Source of the DNA: an uncultured Buttiauxella sp.
GTDB taxonomy: Bacteria; Pseudomonadota; Gammaproteobacteria; Enterobacterales; Enterobacteriaceae
Assembly (NCBI GenBank): GCA_946480445.1
Contig: CAMLJN010000025.1
Span: 1-51,711, forward strand
Direction: 5' to 3'
Length of the DNA: 51,711 nucleotides
Positions within the stretch are counted from its first letter, which is position 1. Every line of letters begins with the position of its first letter. Made by a program: the position numbers and the translations under genes. The notes under the pieces are model-generated. The model was not told the origin of the DNA. It saw nothing but the letters and a program-made list of their open reading frames with translations, and made no database searches. Below are positions 40,661 to 50,312 of the stretch, piece after piece.

Positions 40661-41653
40661 TTAAAAATAATCTGTAGCATAAAGCACAGGGAATCGGGTG
40701 CCTGCACCGCCGATTTCGTCATAGTCAGAAAATCCGGCGTTTGACTGCTCTATCCTGGCCCCGGTTCCCATATAAAGTGCGCTATTATTCATTGCGGTGT
40801 TGGATACGTAGTAGACGTCATTGCGAAGAATGGCGCCCCAGGAGCCAACCTGGATCATTGGCTTATTAGCTGGAGAGGCAAACCCGGCAGCGGATCCTGT
40901 TCTGTTCGGGATTGTTACGTATTCCCGCACAATCATGGGCACTTCCTCAGAAGTGAAGCACACTGCCTTATCTGCTCCGTATATCGCAAACCCCCATGCA
41001 GGCATTGTTGGAGATTTCATCTCAAATGCGACAATGCGCAGCGTGATACTGAACCCGCCGGGCTGATTATTCCCTCTGTATCCTCTTAATGTTCTGCTGC
41101 TCTTGTCGTACGTGATACTGATCCCCGAATTATCCCAGTTGCAAAATACCATTGCAGTATCGTTTACGGGCAATGTCAGCTGACCGGTAAACGTGACTGT
41201 AGCGATATACGTCGCAAAAAGCCCCTGAGAGGAATTAACAATTATTGGGAAAGCTCCACCGTCTGCCACATCAATTCCAAACCCTGACGACTGTCTTTTA
41301 TTCGGATAAACAGCAAATACTCTGGCGTATGTCGGACCATTGATATAATACGTTCCCGGGCCAAATGTTCTGTCTCCTGTCTTTAGTGTAACCACCCTGT
41401 CAGTCACTGAAACGCTTATTCTGTTTACTGCCATGGACATGACAACGTTTGAATACGTTTCCCAGTAGTACCTGTCCATTATGACAACCAGGGCGCACCC
41501 TGGCGGGCAGTAACTGGAATAATCATACGTTTTTGTCTCTTTGGGTCCGCCAGGGATTTGCAGGGCAGGAATGTCTGCTATCCATGTAAGAGGTGAAGCG
41601 TTTCCCACGTCGTAAGCTTTACCATTTTTATAAACAGCCAGACCAAAACTCAT
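40661..41653 (-). CDS. DUF6453-type phage tail protein (330 aa)
   Basis: Protein encoded after gpJ in many enterobacterial siphovirus prophages. It begins MSFGLAVYKNGKAYDVGN, is beta-rich throughout, and contains ALVVIMDRYYWE and PAWGFAIYGADKAVCFTSEEVP. Likely a tail-tip or fibre-associated component. The family name is from memory of similar genes, and its role is not established. It overlaps gpJ by 4 bases. Confidence 0.8.
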   Translation of the reverse strand: MSFGLAVYKNGKAYDVGNASPLTWIADIPALQIPGGPKETKTYDYSSYCPPGCALVVIMDRYYWETYSNVVMSMAVNRISVSVTDRVVTLKTGDRTFGPGTYYINGPTYARVFAVYPNKRQSSGFGIDVADGGAFPIIVNSSQGLFATYIATVTFTGQLTLPVNDTAMVFCNWDNSGISITYDKSSRTLRGYRGNNQPGGFSITLRIVAFEMKSPTMPAWGFAIYGADKAVCFTSEEVPMIVREYVTIPNRTGSAAGFASPANKPMIQVGSWGAILRNDVYYVSNTAMNNSALYMGTGARIEQSNAGFSDYDEIGGAGTRFPVLYATDYF

Positions 41654-44322
41654 CCCAGATACCCCAACTTAACTTTGATATTTCCCGCGCCGTCGTAGAT
41701 GGAAATAGTATTATTTTTGATTGTCATCCTGCCCTGCCCTGAAACAGCACCGTTAACCTCAAAATTACCGTCTTTATCCATATACGTGCCTGATTTCCCC
41801 GCGACATAGTTCGCGGAATACCAGCTACCGATTTTTGCCAGCGTGATCGAGGCGTAATCAATCAGCGCTTCGTTAAGAAAGACCTGGCCGTTTTTGATCG
41901 CCATCGCAAGTTTCATAGTGCCGTTGCCCGGGTTATAGAAACCCATGGTGTCAGCACTGACGAGGAAATAGCTCTGTACCGCACCGCCGCTCCCCTCTAC
42001 ACCAAGCTGCATGCCCGCCACATATTTCTGGCCGTTGCTGTCCACCTGCACTTTGGCACCCCACTGAGCCGACAACTTGCCGTTGAGGTCTGCATAAGCG
42101 CTGGAAACCTGCTGTACCGCAGCGCTGTTCTGGTCTGCCTTTGCTGTCAGCTGTTCAAATTTCTCAGCATAGGCGGAGTCGTTCGTGACAATCAGCGTAT
42201 CAATACGCAGGATTTCCGCTGATACCAGGCCATCCTGTTTCCGGCGACGCTGCACATCGGCATCGTTTGCAATCGCATTTTCGATAATTGCATCCGTGTT
42301 GGTTTCAATGGCCTTATTGAGATTCTGAAACGCTTCCGATCCCTCTATTTCCTTTCCGATCTGGTCGATTATTGATGAGGTGTCAGTGGTGCACGGAGCG
42401 GCCACTTCAATAAATGCCGAGGAACCAAAGGCGTTAATAGTGCGAACATACCAGTAGTAGGTGTGGTCAACCTGTAGTTCGTTGCTCGTCCATGTGGTAC
42501 CCATTCCGGCATGGGTGGCGTTAGCCTCCACGGTTGCCGTATTGGTATTGGGGAGCTTCGTTTCTCCGGAGGTCCAGAAATCAAACTGCGTGGAGACATT
42601 TGTCAACTCGGCAAGGCGGGGGATCAGCGTCACAGCAAAATATCCCTGCGTCACATCAACCTTGCCCGGCGGCGGGGGTGCCTGAATACTGAACTGGAGA
42701 TATGACTCCGGCGACTCAGCGCCCATCTGATTGACAGCGATAACGTGCGCTGTGTAGGTGTCACGCAGCAGCCCTGTCAGGCGGGTGAATGTTCCTGGCA
42801 CCTGTACAGACAGCACCACCTCATTGCCTTTTCGGATAATGACTTTGTTATAAGCGTATTGCCCGACGTTCTGCCATGACAGCACACCCTGAACCACCTG
42901 CCCGATCTCCTCGACCGTATAACGAAGGTTCTGCGGCTGCGCAACACCACCGGGGGGGAGCTGGGTGAACGGTGGACGATCGACAGGCTTACCGATGGCA
43001 TCACCCCACACGTCTGCGGTTTCCTGCTTCAAAGTGAGCTGAACGCCGTTCTGCATGCCAAATTTCCAGTCCGTCACGCGCATCTCAACGTCAACGATAC
43101 CCAGAGACGGGAAGTTAACTTTCACATACATGCCCGGGCGGTAGCGATAGCCACTCAGATTCAGGGTGACGTTCATTGTGCGGGCAATACGTGTGCGCTT
43201 CAGCTTAACGTCGGCCAGCCGCTGGGCCTGAAACTCTGATGTGACAAAGCGCTGCTTCATGTCCTGCGAGATTTCCACGCCATCCTCGGCAACCCATTCG
43301 CTAACCGTCACTGCCGGAAAATCGGTTTCTGTGTAGTTTTGAAGCGGATCGACAAACGTCCCTTTGATTGTGTTCACGCGCTCGGACTGGGAAACTTCCG
43401 GCATAATTTCAATGTCACCGGCAAGCTGGCTTTCGGTGATCACCTCGCTGGCCGGGCCATAGTACGCACCAACCATAATCCCATGCTTACCTGCGATAAA
43501 CGTCGGATCGCCTGAGCAGGCGCCCAGCATGGCTTCCAGAATGCTGGCCTTGTTCTCGCTCATATCGAATTCGCCGTTGATGGTATAGCGGCGCTCCGTG
43601 GCACCGTCTCCACGGGTGACAACCTCGTCTGAGATGTTGGCGGCCTCCTGGAACTGGTCCCAGTTAATGTCTGCGTCAGGCACTTTGAGATAGGTCCGGT
43701 AATAGTCAAGAATGCACAACGCGGCATTGTTTGAATAAACGGTCTGTCCGGTGCGCGGGTCATAAACCTTACGGCCAAACTTCTCGACGCGGATGTTTGG
43801 AATACCGGCCGGAAACTTTTCTGCATTGAATTTCAGCGTTGTTCGCATCCAGGTAATGCCTTTGCCGATCATGTCCTCTTTCCACGATGGCGCATTAGCA
43901 AGAAGATAGGGATCGGCAGTCTGGCGGTCTGTGTGCACTTCGTACTGCGCGTAATCGCCATATGTCCCGATCTCATCATCACCAAGCCAGACTCGCCCCA
44001 CGCTTGAAAGGGAATGTCCTGCCAGCACTATTGCCAGATGCAGCATTTCACCGTCTGTCTGTGAGCCGGGCTGCTCTTCAGAGAAAAACAGGGTACCGGA
44101 TGAAACCGTCTGCCCGTAGACGACAGTTTTTGCGCTGGCCGCCGCGCGCAGAACCTGTTTGCGCTCGGAGTTATCACGATACGCGTCAAGTGACGGTTTT
44201 TTGGTCATCATCTGCGTGGCGACCTGGGCGGCAATGGTAATTGCCATCGCGACCGTGTAGGCCTCGTACGACGCAGCCGCGCCTGCGGCCACTGTGGCGA
44301 TAATTGGAATAGCGGCAGGCAT
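41650..44322 (-). CDS. Tail tip host-specificity protein gpJ-like (890 aa)
   Basis: Central tail-tip protein that binds the receptor. The ATG at 44322 has GGAGGG 9 bases upstream and overlaps the previous stop (TAATG). After a hydrophobic N-terminus (AAIPIIATVAAGAAASYEAY) it has the J-type core SAKTVVYGQTVSSGTLFFSEEQ, LGDDEIGTYGDY, and fibronectin-like domains around 480-650 (PPPPGKVDVTQGYF). The C-terminal part has the DUF1983-like helix and a tip. It is shorter than lambda J. Confidence 0.92.
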   Translation of the reverse strand: MPAAIPIIATVAAGAAASYEAYTVAMAITIAAQVATQMMTKKPSLDAYRDNSERKQVLRAAASAKTVVYGQTVSSGTLFFSEEQPGSQTDGEMLHLAIVLAGHSLSSVGRVWLGDDEIGTYGDYAQYEVHTDRQTADPYLLANAPSWKEDMIGKGITWMRTTLKFNAEKFPAGIPNIRVEKFGRKVYDPRTGQTVYSNNAALCILDYYRTYLKVPDADINWDQFQEAANISDEVVTRGDGATERRYTINGEFDMSENKASILEAMLGACSGDPTFIAGKHGIMVGAYYGPASEVITESQLAGDIEIMPEVSQSERVNTIKGTFVDPLQNYTETDFPAVTVSEWVAEDGVEISQDMKQRFVTSEFQAQRLADVKLKRTRIARTMNVTLNLSGYRYRPGMYVKVNFPSLGIVDVEMRVTDWKFGMQNGVQLTLKQETADVWGDAIGKPVDRPPFTQLPPGGVAQPQNLRYTVEEIGQVVQGVLSWQNVGQYAYNKVIIRKGNEVVLSVQVPGTFTRLTGLLRDTYTAHVIAVNQMGAESPESYLQFSIQAPPPPGKVDVTQGYFAVTLIPRLAELTNVSTQFDFWTSGETKLPNTNTATVEANATHAGMGTTWTSNELQVDHTYYWYVRTINAFGSSAFIEVAAPCTTDTSSIIDQIGKEIEGSEAFQNLNKAIETNTDAIIENAIANDADVQRRRKQDGLVSAEILRIDTLIVTNDSAYAEKFEQLTAKADQNSAAVQQVSSAYADLNGKLSAQWGAKVQVDSNGQKYVAGMQLGVEGSGGAVQSYFLVSADTMGFYNPGNGTMKLAMAIKNGQVFLNEALIDYASITLAKIGSWYSANYVAGKSGTYMDKDGNFEVNGAVSGQGRMTIKNNTISIYDGAGNIKVKLGYLG

Positions 44323-44720
44323 TAGCGAACCCTCCACGCGCTCTGTGGTTTTATATTTACCCTGACCAGGCCAGCGTCACCCGGCACCAGCACTGCGCCG
44401 CCGAACACAACTCCCGCGCACCGGTTCCCGCCGCTCATTACTATCGCGATGTCCCCGCGCTGGGCCAGCTTCACAGGTACCTCGTCGAGATGACGGGCAA
44501 GCACTTTCTCAAGCGATCCGCCATTAGTCAGTATCACGCGTTTCGCTCCTGTTGCGCTGTCGTATGTACCGCGCAGGCCAGCCGCAAAATCCTCACCACA
44601 CATAGCCCGGGCACAGTCGGCGGCAAACAGGCAGCAGTCGTGCTCACCCCATAAAAAAGGCCGCTTTTCAGCGGCCCTAATCACGTTTATCAGTCTTATC
44701 TGCCAGTCAGGATGCTTCAT
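44322..44720 (-). CDS. Small tail peptidase-like protein (DUF6950/NlpC-like, 132 aa)
   Basis: In the position of lambda gpK, before gpJ. WGEHDCCLFAADCARAMCG at about residues 24-42 holds the candidate catalytic Cys, and a His in ARHLDEVPVKLAQRGDIAIV plus later residues may complete a papain-like site. The ATG at 44720 starts at the conserved MKHPDWQIRLINVI; the longer upstream frame is an extension over the previous gene. Family DUF6950 is likely; activity is inferred. Confidence 0.82.
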   Translation of the reverse strand: MKHPDWQIRLINVIRAAEKRPFLWGEHDCCLFAADCARAMCGEDFAAGLRGTYDSATGAKRVILTNGGSLEKVLARHLDEVPVKLAQRGDIAIVMSGGNRCAGVVFGGAVLVPGDAGLVRVNIKPQSAWRVR

Positions 44721-44727
44721 AAAATCC

Positions 44728-45312
44728 CTACGAGTAAGTAAATGGTGGCGCGTCTTTTTTGCTGCCCCAGAAAATAGATCGTTCGGCCATCTGGGCCACG
44801 TAACGGAAAATGCGGTCGCCGGGCTGCGCGGCCTGATGTGACTCATCAGTGTTACGGTCAGGGAACGGACGCTGCCAGTCCTCGAAAACGTTACTGACGG
44901 TGTACTGCAGTGCGTTAGTTTCACCCGCCGTTGCCCCAGTGCTGGATACCTTGCCCTTAAACATCAGGTCTGCAACCTGCGCAACACCGGAATCATCAAG
45001 CGCAACCAGATATAGCTCAGCAGGCTTTCCAACGCAGCGCTCATTCAGCGTTTTCGAAAACAACGACAGATCCAGCCCGGAAAGCGTCATTTTTAGCTGC
45101 GTCGGGCTTGTTGTGTTGCTTTCGCTTACATCATCAACAGAACCCAGCGTGCCCAGACCAAGATAAACATAACCGCCGATTACCAGCGGCCCGGTGCCCG
45201 AGTGCACATACACCGTGCCGGACTCAAACGCTATTTTAGCCGCCAGTACAGCTGTAACCCGGTCACGCTGGAGCCAGTCGATCATAGAATCAGAAAACGG
45301 GGAGTACAGCAT
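44728..45312 (-). CDS. Distal tail protein, gpL-like position (194 aa)
   Basis: Tail-tip component between the DUF1833-type protein and the peptidase-like gene. SDSMIDWLQRDRVTAVLAAKIAF at the N-terminus and the VYLGLGTLGSVDDV segment are typical of small siphovirus tail proteins of the DUF2163/gp-L type, which I cannot separate further. It shares a base with the preceding gene (TGATG-type junction at 45312). Role inferred from synteny. Confidence 0.75.
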   Translation of the reverse strand: MLYSPFSDSMIDWLQRDRVTAVLAAKIAFESGTVYVHSGTGPLVIGGYVYLGLGTLGSVDDVSESNTTSPTQLKMTLSGLDLSLFSKTLNERCVGKPAELYLVALDDSGVAQVADLMFKGKVSSTGATAGETNALQYTVSNVFEDWQRPFPDRNTDESHQAAQPGDRIFRYVAQMAERSIFWGSKKDAPPFTYS

Positions 45313-45905
45313 CAGAATGCCTCCTCAAATTCAATTGTATAATTGGTGAATCCGCCCGGTATTCTGTTTCCTTCGCCCTGGCTGTTATCCTTCAGTTTAA
45401 AAATACCGTACGGTGCCGCGACCTCGATCGGCGCGTTTGCAGCAGGGGAACTGCGCAACATCGGCGCTACAGGAATTATCGCCTCACCACTGGCGTTGCT
45501 CGATACATCAGCCCTGACCATTTTCAGCTCATTATTCACAGTGATGTAATCTCCCGTTTGCAGTACCAGCGTCCCGGGTGTCCAGCCTTTGGAAAAAAGC
45601 TGCACGCCTGTCTGATCCGGGTCTGACACTACAGGCGTCCCCGCTGGCGTTCTCCCTGGCCTACCCCAGTCACGAATTTTCACCCGTCCATATTCACCAT
45701 CCAGCTCCGCTATTAGCGCGTCGAGACGCCTTGACTTCTCATCTGTTAGGTTGGTAAAGGTGAGTGAACATAACCAGCGGGTGCCAGGGAAACGGACTGT
45801 CTGTGATGCGCCATTGAACGGGGACCGGAAGGTTTTAGTATTACTTTCTACCCGCCATGTCAGCGATGCGGGGCAAACATTCTGCGGCCATTCAAGCACA
45901 GCCAT
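45312..45905 (-). CDS. Distal tail protein, gpM-like position (197 aa)
   Basis: Tail protein directly after the tape measure, in the place of lambda gpM. It begins MAVLEWPQNVCPASLTWRVE and has FRSPFNGASQTVRFPGTRWLCSLTF, a pattern common to this group, followed by a beta-rich body. It attaches the tail tip to the tube in relatives. Start ATG with AGGAG upstream. Confidence 0.8.
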   Translation of the reverse strand: MAVLEWPQNVCPASLTWRVESNTKTFRSPFNGASQTVRFPGTRWLCSLTFTNLTDEKSRRLDALIAELDGEYGRVKIRDWGRPGRTPAGTPVVSDPDQTGVQLFSKGWTPGTLVLQTGDYITVNNELKMVRADVSSNASGEAIIPVAPMLRSSPAANAPIEVAAPYGIFKLKDNSQGEGNRIPGGFTNYTIEFEEAF

Positions 45906-45918
45906 AATTTTCTCCTGG

Positions 45919-48900
45919 TTAAACGTTCAGTAATCGCCTGGCCTGTCCACGGTTAGCGAAATCATTGAGCATATCCTGGCGCGCCTGCTTTGCACCGTCC
46001 TGGGCACCTTGCCGGGCCGCCTGTTGCATCGCCTGCTTCAGCGCGGCATCGCCGTTACCTGAGATAGAAAAGTGCTGAGTGATACTTTGCTGCAATCCTG
46101 AACCTGCGCCGGCCTTTCCTCCGGTCACTCTGACACCAAGTGATCCATCACCTGTACGAGTCAACGGCATAATAGCTTCTGGCCCAGCCTCTCCCATCAG
46201 GCCAGCACCTTTAGCAAACGCAAACATTGTAGGGCTGCTAACAATGCTGTTGCTGTAAGCGCTAAGCGAAGGTGACTCGTAAGCGCCTCCTTTTGCATTT
46301 AAATCTACCTTAGAGGCAGCAGAATCCCATACACCGGCACCAAACGTACCACCGTCGCTGGCTCCCCCGCCAAAGAGGGAGCCAAACATTCCGCTGCCCC
46401 CCATCGACTGAATGCTGTTAACCAGCATGGCGTTCAGAATGACTTTCTGCATGGATTGCAGGACTGATTTTGACCAGTCCTCCCAGCTTGATTTGTTACC
46501 GCTCAGCGCGCCGGACAGCTGATCGACAAAACCACTCATCGTGTTGCTTACCAGGCTGGCAGTTTGATCGGCATAATTTGAGGCGGTATCCATCCAGTTC
46601 GCCAGCCCCTTTTGCGCGCCAGCAGACCAGTCAGCTTCTGCTGCTGCCGATTCTTTATACTTCCGGTTGAGCGCATCAAGTGCAGCCTGCCGTGCCGCGA
46701 TTGCTTCTGCGCCTTTGTCGGTTTTATCGAATACCCGCTCGATCTGCTGTCGTTCGTTGTACTGCTCACGACCGTGATCTCCCATCCCCCTTGTTCCTGC
46801 AATCTGCGCCGCATCATCCTGATATTTTCTGGTGGCATCACGCAAGTCTTTGAGGGCGTCTGCCATTTCGTGCTGCTTCCTCACAGCTTCATCGGCCTTC
46901 TGCGTCCAGCGAGCAAGTTCGGTAGAAGATGCCTCAAGGGATTTGCGCTGCTCATCTGTCCATTTGGCGCCGTTCTCATGCGAGGCGGCAAACAGGTCTG
47001 CAGCTTTTTCGCCCTGGGTGGCACGGATCCGCTGAACTTCAGTAGCAATGCTAAGATCGGCAAGTTTTCTACTGTATTGCTCTGCTGCTCTGGATGCTTC
47101 GGTGACTGCCTTGCTCTGAGCATTTGCAGTAATGGTGTTATTTTTCCTAGACGCGGATACTCGTTGCGAGTTCTTATATTCGTCTTCTAAAGCTTGAGTG
47201 TATTGCTTGGCATACGTTGCGTTTTCAGCCCCGACCCGCCCCATTCTCTGAAGGTCAATTTGAGCCTGCTTACGAACACGCTCAAGCCCAGTTAGCCCGG
47301 CAAGCTCTGCTTGCTGCTGTTTCTGGGTGAGGATCGCCTGGTCTTTATCAGAGATTTCGTCTTGCTGTGGTAAAAGTGGTGATTGAGTGAGAGAGGCATT
47401 TAATTGTAACGACTGATTTATACCATCAAGTGTTTTTTTGAATAAAGCACCCTGCCCAGTCATATTCACAAAGCTATTATAATAAGCTGTTCTTGCTGCC
47501 TCGCTTTGCCGTAAAAGGTTGGTGTGATGTTCCGTAGTAATATTTAGCTGTTCTGAAATAGACTGTCTGGATTGCTCAGCCTCAGTTAGCTGCCTATTAA
47601 TATCAACCAAAGATTCTTGAGCATTATTGTATGACCACGACCCCTCCGTGCTGTTTTTCATGGCCTGATATGCGTTATATTGCTGCTGATTTAATTCAGC
47701 GATCTGATTATTTAAGCGTGCTATTTCCTCTGCTTGGTATCGCATGGATACGGCTGTTTTATTAATCTCATTAGAGTTATCAACCTGAGCTAGGGATACC
47801 CCGGAAGATGGTCTGGATTTAGCTAGCTCTTCACCGTAAGCTAGTGCAGATTCCCTTGCTTGCTCGCTTTTCTCATAAGCGTATAACCACGCAGCTCCTA
47901 CAGCCATTACAGCTCCAGGCCACCCTCCAACCAGAGAAAGCAATCCACTCAGCCCATTTTTTGCCAGACCAATTGTCGATGCGGCCTTGTTCAATGATTC
48001 CTGGGATGCAAGTACGGCCCTATTGGATAAAACTAAATTTGCATTTGCTGCGATCATTTCGCTGCGCTTCTTCGCTAAATTTGCAGTAGCAAGTGTTGAA
48101 GCATTGGTGTTTTTCGCGACATTAGCCTCTGCTAAAGCAAGAGCATAATCAGATCGAGAGGCTTCAGCCGTAGCTATCGCTTTTCGTTGTGCTTGAGTTG
48201 CAGCGTGAACCTGGGCGTCAGCCAAGGCGATAGTGCTTTTTCGTGTTGCAATAAGCTGCCCTGTAGCTGTCGTTGCACTTGTAACAACTCCGCCTAGATA
48301 TTTAGCGACGCCAACACCAACCAGCACTCCTGCAGCATCAGCTACCGTACCGATGTTCTGTGACAAGCCGTCAAGAGCACCTGCTAGCGCTGATGAGGCT
48401 CCTACTGCATCGTTTTCCGCTCCTACCCAAGCCATGAAGGCATTTTTTACCTTCTGCCCTGAGCCGCTGATAGAAGCAGGTAGAGTTTCAAATTCTTTAC
48501 GTAATTGCTCAACATTAGTAAGCAGCGGTACGATTTTATTTGTAGTAAGCTCACCATTCTGTGCCATATTACGTAGGCCACCGACGGTAGTACCAAGCCC
48601 ATCAGCCAGCAATTTAGCTAAGCGCCCACCATTTTCCATAATGGCATTGAACTCCTCACCTCGCAGGACGCCAGAACCGAGCGCCTGGCTAAGCTGCGTA
48701 ATAACAGAACTGGCTTCTTCTGTACTAGCCCCGGAGAGCTTAAGCGATGTTGCAACCGTCTCAGTCACGGCGGCCACATCTTTCGATGCATAGCCTGCAT
48801 CACGTAATGATGAAGCGATGCGGCTGTAGAGGTTTGAGTTTGCTTCCAGGGAAGTCCCCGTGCGTTGACTAATGTCCATCAGCGTACGCTGCGCAGTAGA

Positions 48901-49224
48901 GAAATCTTCTGTAGAGATAGAGGCTAACCGGAGGCGCCCGTTTAACTGATTCCAAGTGTCCGCATAGTTAATCAGCTGCCCGGAAGCAAAAGCACCAGCA
49001 AAAGCGCCAGCCATACCGGATGCAGTTGCTTTAACTGAAATAAGTTGTGCGTTTAATTCTCGTAATGCTAGTTGAGATTGCCTTGTTGCGGCAGCGGAAC
49101 GTTTTCCACCCTGCTCCATTGTTTTATAATAATCAGCACCCATGCGGGATGCGCGAGCAATCTCAGTTTGAAAGGAACTGGAATTTGCAGAAACCTTTAT
49201 AATAAGTTCTCGTAACGTTGCCAT
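45919..49224 (-). CDS. Tail tape measure protein of prophage 2 (1101 aa)
   Basis: Long, helical, lambda gpH-type tape measure. The ATG at 49224 (MATLRELIIKVSANSSSFQ) begins with the family N-terminus; the frame extends 19 codons upstream over a terminator and is not used. Extensive coiled coil spans residues 60-900 (e.g., QAELAGLTGLERVRKQAQIDLQRM), with a hydrophobic part near 455-470 (AAWLYAYEKSEQ region). The C-terminus has the GGXFGSLFGGGASDGG glycine-rich stretch and SPTMFAFAKGAGLMGEAGPEAIMPL, typical of this family. Confidence 0.94.
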   Translation of the reverse strand: MATLRELIIKVSANSSSFQTEIARASRMGADYYKTMEQGGKRSAAATRQSQLALRELNAQLISVKATASGMAGAFAGAFASGQLINYADTWNQLNGRLRLASISTEDFSTAQRTLMDISQRTGTSLEANSNLYSRIASSLRDAGYASKDVAAVTETVATSLKLSGASTEEASSVITQLSQALGSGVLRGEEFNAIMENGGRLAKLLADGLGTTVGGLRNMAQNGELTTNKIVPLLTNVEQLRKEFETLPASISGSGQKVKNAFMAWVGAENDAVGASSALAGALDGLSQNIGTVADAAGVLVGVGVAKYLGGVVTSATTATGQLIATRKSTIALADAQVHAATQAQRKAIATAEASRSDYALALAEANVAKNTNASTLATANLAKKRSEMIAANANLVLSNRAVLASQESLNKAASTIGLAKNGLSGLLSLVGGWPGAVMAVGAAWLYAYEKSEQARESALAYGEELAKSRPSSGVSLAQVDNSNEINKTAVSMRYQAEEIARLNNQIAELNQQQYNAYQAMKNSTEGSWSYNNAQESLVDINRQLTEAEQSRQSISEQLNITTEHHTNLLRQSEAARTAYYNSFVNMTGQGALFKKTLDGINQSLQLNASLTQSPLLPQQDEISDKDQAILTQKQQQAELAGLTGLERVRKQAQIDLQRMGRVGAENATYAKQYTQALEDEYKNSQRVSASRKNNTITANAQSKAVTEASRAAEQYSRKLADLSIATEVQRIRATQGEKAADLFAASHENGAKWTDEQRKSLEASSTELARWTQKADEAVRKQHEMADALKDLRDATRKYQDDAAQIAGTRGMGDHGREQYNERQQIERVFDKTDKGAEAIAARQAALDALNRKYKESAAAEADWSAGAQKGLANWMDTASNYADQTASLVSNTMSGFVDQLSGALSGNKSSWEDWSKSVLQSMQKVILNAMLVNSIQSMGGSGMFGSLFGGGASDGGTFGAGVWDSAASKVDLNAKGGAYESPSLSAYSNSIVSSPTMFAFAKGAGLMGEAGPEAIMPLTRTGDGSLGVRVTGGKAGAGSGLQQSITQHFSISGNGDAALKQAMQQAARQGAQDGAKQARQDMLNDFANRGQARRLLNV

Positions 49225-49240
49225 ATAGCCCCCCGGGCAA

Positions 49241-49263
49241 TAAAAAACCTCGCCGAGGCGAGG
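49241..49263 (-). terminator. Terminator between the moron gene and tape measure
   Basis: Minus strand CCTCGC-loop-GCGAGG (49248-49263) with TTTTTT tail (49242-49247). It lies just upstream of the tape-measure start and so closes the small membrane-protein gene. Confidence 0.83.
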
Positions 49264-49287
49264 CTTGCTAAGTATCAACAAACAAAA

Positions 49288-49494
49288 TCAACTATCACCA
49301 TCAGGTTTAGAATGCGCAAGTGATATTAAGAGATCAATTTGAGCGTTCTGCTTCTCATTTATAGACTTAAGGATTTCAATTTGCTCATTAGCCCTTACTG
49401 CACCTCTGATTATATAAAAAGTAATAATTAGACTAATTGCCCATCCAAAAACTATAAAAAACAATATGACTGCATCCAAACCTGAACCGTACAT
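49288..49494 (-). CDS. Small membrane-protein moron between chaperone and tape measure (68 aa)
   Basis: Extra gene inside the tail operon. One membrane segment (AVILFFIVFGWAISLIITFYII, about residues 8-29) is followed by a charged helical tail (ANEQIEILKSINEKQNAQIDLL). AGGTG precedes the ATG, an A/T-rich leader (49495-49573) could hold a promoter, and a terminator follows. HK97 carries gene 15, a membrane protein that blocks superinfection, in this very slot. No sequence match to gp15 is claimed; similarity is in position and layout. Confidence 0.8.
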   Translation of the reverse strand: MYGSGLDAVILFFIVFGWAISLIITFYIIRGAVRANEQIEILKSINEKQNAQIDLLISLAHSKPDGDS

Positions 49495-49573
49495 TTTGAC
49501 ACCTTTAAAATGTGTAAAGGAGCATACTATCAGATTTCCATCTCAATTTTTTATTTCTGTTTGGGTGTTAGCG

Positions 49574-50268
49574 TTAGTCCGCCAATTTAGCCAGGAAATC
49601 TTCAAGCCCGGCCCCGCCATCATCCTCTTCCTCCTGCGCCCCCCAGCGAAGCAGTAAATCGTCCAGGGTGGCCTTTCCACCCTGTGAGCGATAAACAGAA
49701 GAGGCCACAAGTGCCGCCTGTATGTCACCGCGCCTGTCACCGATTGGGCTAAGCCTGTCGTACTCGATCCACATTTTCAACTCGCTGGCCGTCATTGTCT
49801 GCGTCAGCTCATGAACCGTTTTACCGAGACGAAGCGCAAGAGACATCAGGAAGAATGTGCCGGGGTCTTTTACTTTTTTTCGGCGTCAACCGATGACGTA
49901 CCAAGGTCTAGCGCCTGCTTTAACAATCGGGAATGCACTGGACCATAAATGGCTTCAATCTGCGGTTTGTCTTCAGAGGTAAATACTGGCATGTCGTCTT
50001 CATCAAGCAGGACATCAATAAACAGCACCACATCAGCCTGCATATTTCTATGCGCAGTTTGTGCAGCAGTGAGTTTCTGCTGCTCCTCCGCATCACCCAG
50101 ATCCGGGTTAACAATCTGGCGCCATTCAACCCAGGCTGCGCCAGATGGCTCCCGCAGCTTAACCCTGGCACCTTCCCATTCCGGAACTTTGATAACTGTG
50201 GTTCTGAATCCAGACATGGGCGCAAGCGCCAGTGATCGAATGGAGTTTTTAAGCTGTTCTTTCGGCAT
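49574..50268 (-). CDS. Tail assembly chaperone, -1 frameshift G-T fusion (about 231 aa)
   Basis: Long form. The G frame ends at TAA (49870-49872), but the heptamer A AAA AAG (49873-49879) in ...GCC GAA AAA AAG TAA allows a -1 shift into VKDPGTFFLMSLALRLGKTV, which joins the downstream T reading frame (DUF4035-like; ATG at 49846 but not needed). The T part holds LRLGKTVHELTQTMTASELKMWIEYDR, a typical T segment. In lambda the G and G-T proteins recruit the tape measure to the tube. The frameshift is predicted. Confidence 0.85.
49870..50268 (-). CDS. Tail assembly chaperone short form (gpG-like, 132 aa)
   Basis: Zero-frame chaperone. The start MPKEQLKNSIRSLALAPMS and an internal WEGARVKLREPSGAAWVEW segment (about 31-50) are typical of siphovirus G proteins. 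It ends EKK on the A7G slippery run, giving the short form. It follows the tail tube gene and precedes T and the moron. Confidence 0.87.
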   Translation of the reverse strand: MPKEQLKNSIRSLALAPMSGFRTTVIKVPEWEGARVKLREPSGAAWVEWRQIVNPDLGDAEEQQKLTAAQTAHRNMQADVVLFIDVLLDEDDMPVFTSEDKPQIEAIYGPVHSRLLKQALDLGTSSVDAEKK

Positions 50269-50312
50269 TTTCTAATCCTGAGTAGTTGAGAGAAATAATC
50301 GAGTTCTGTCGA

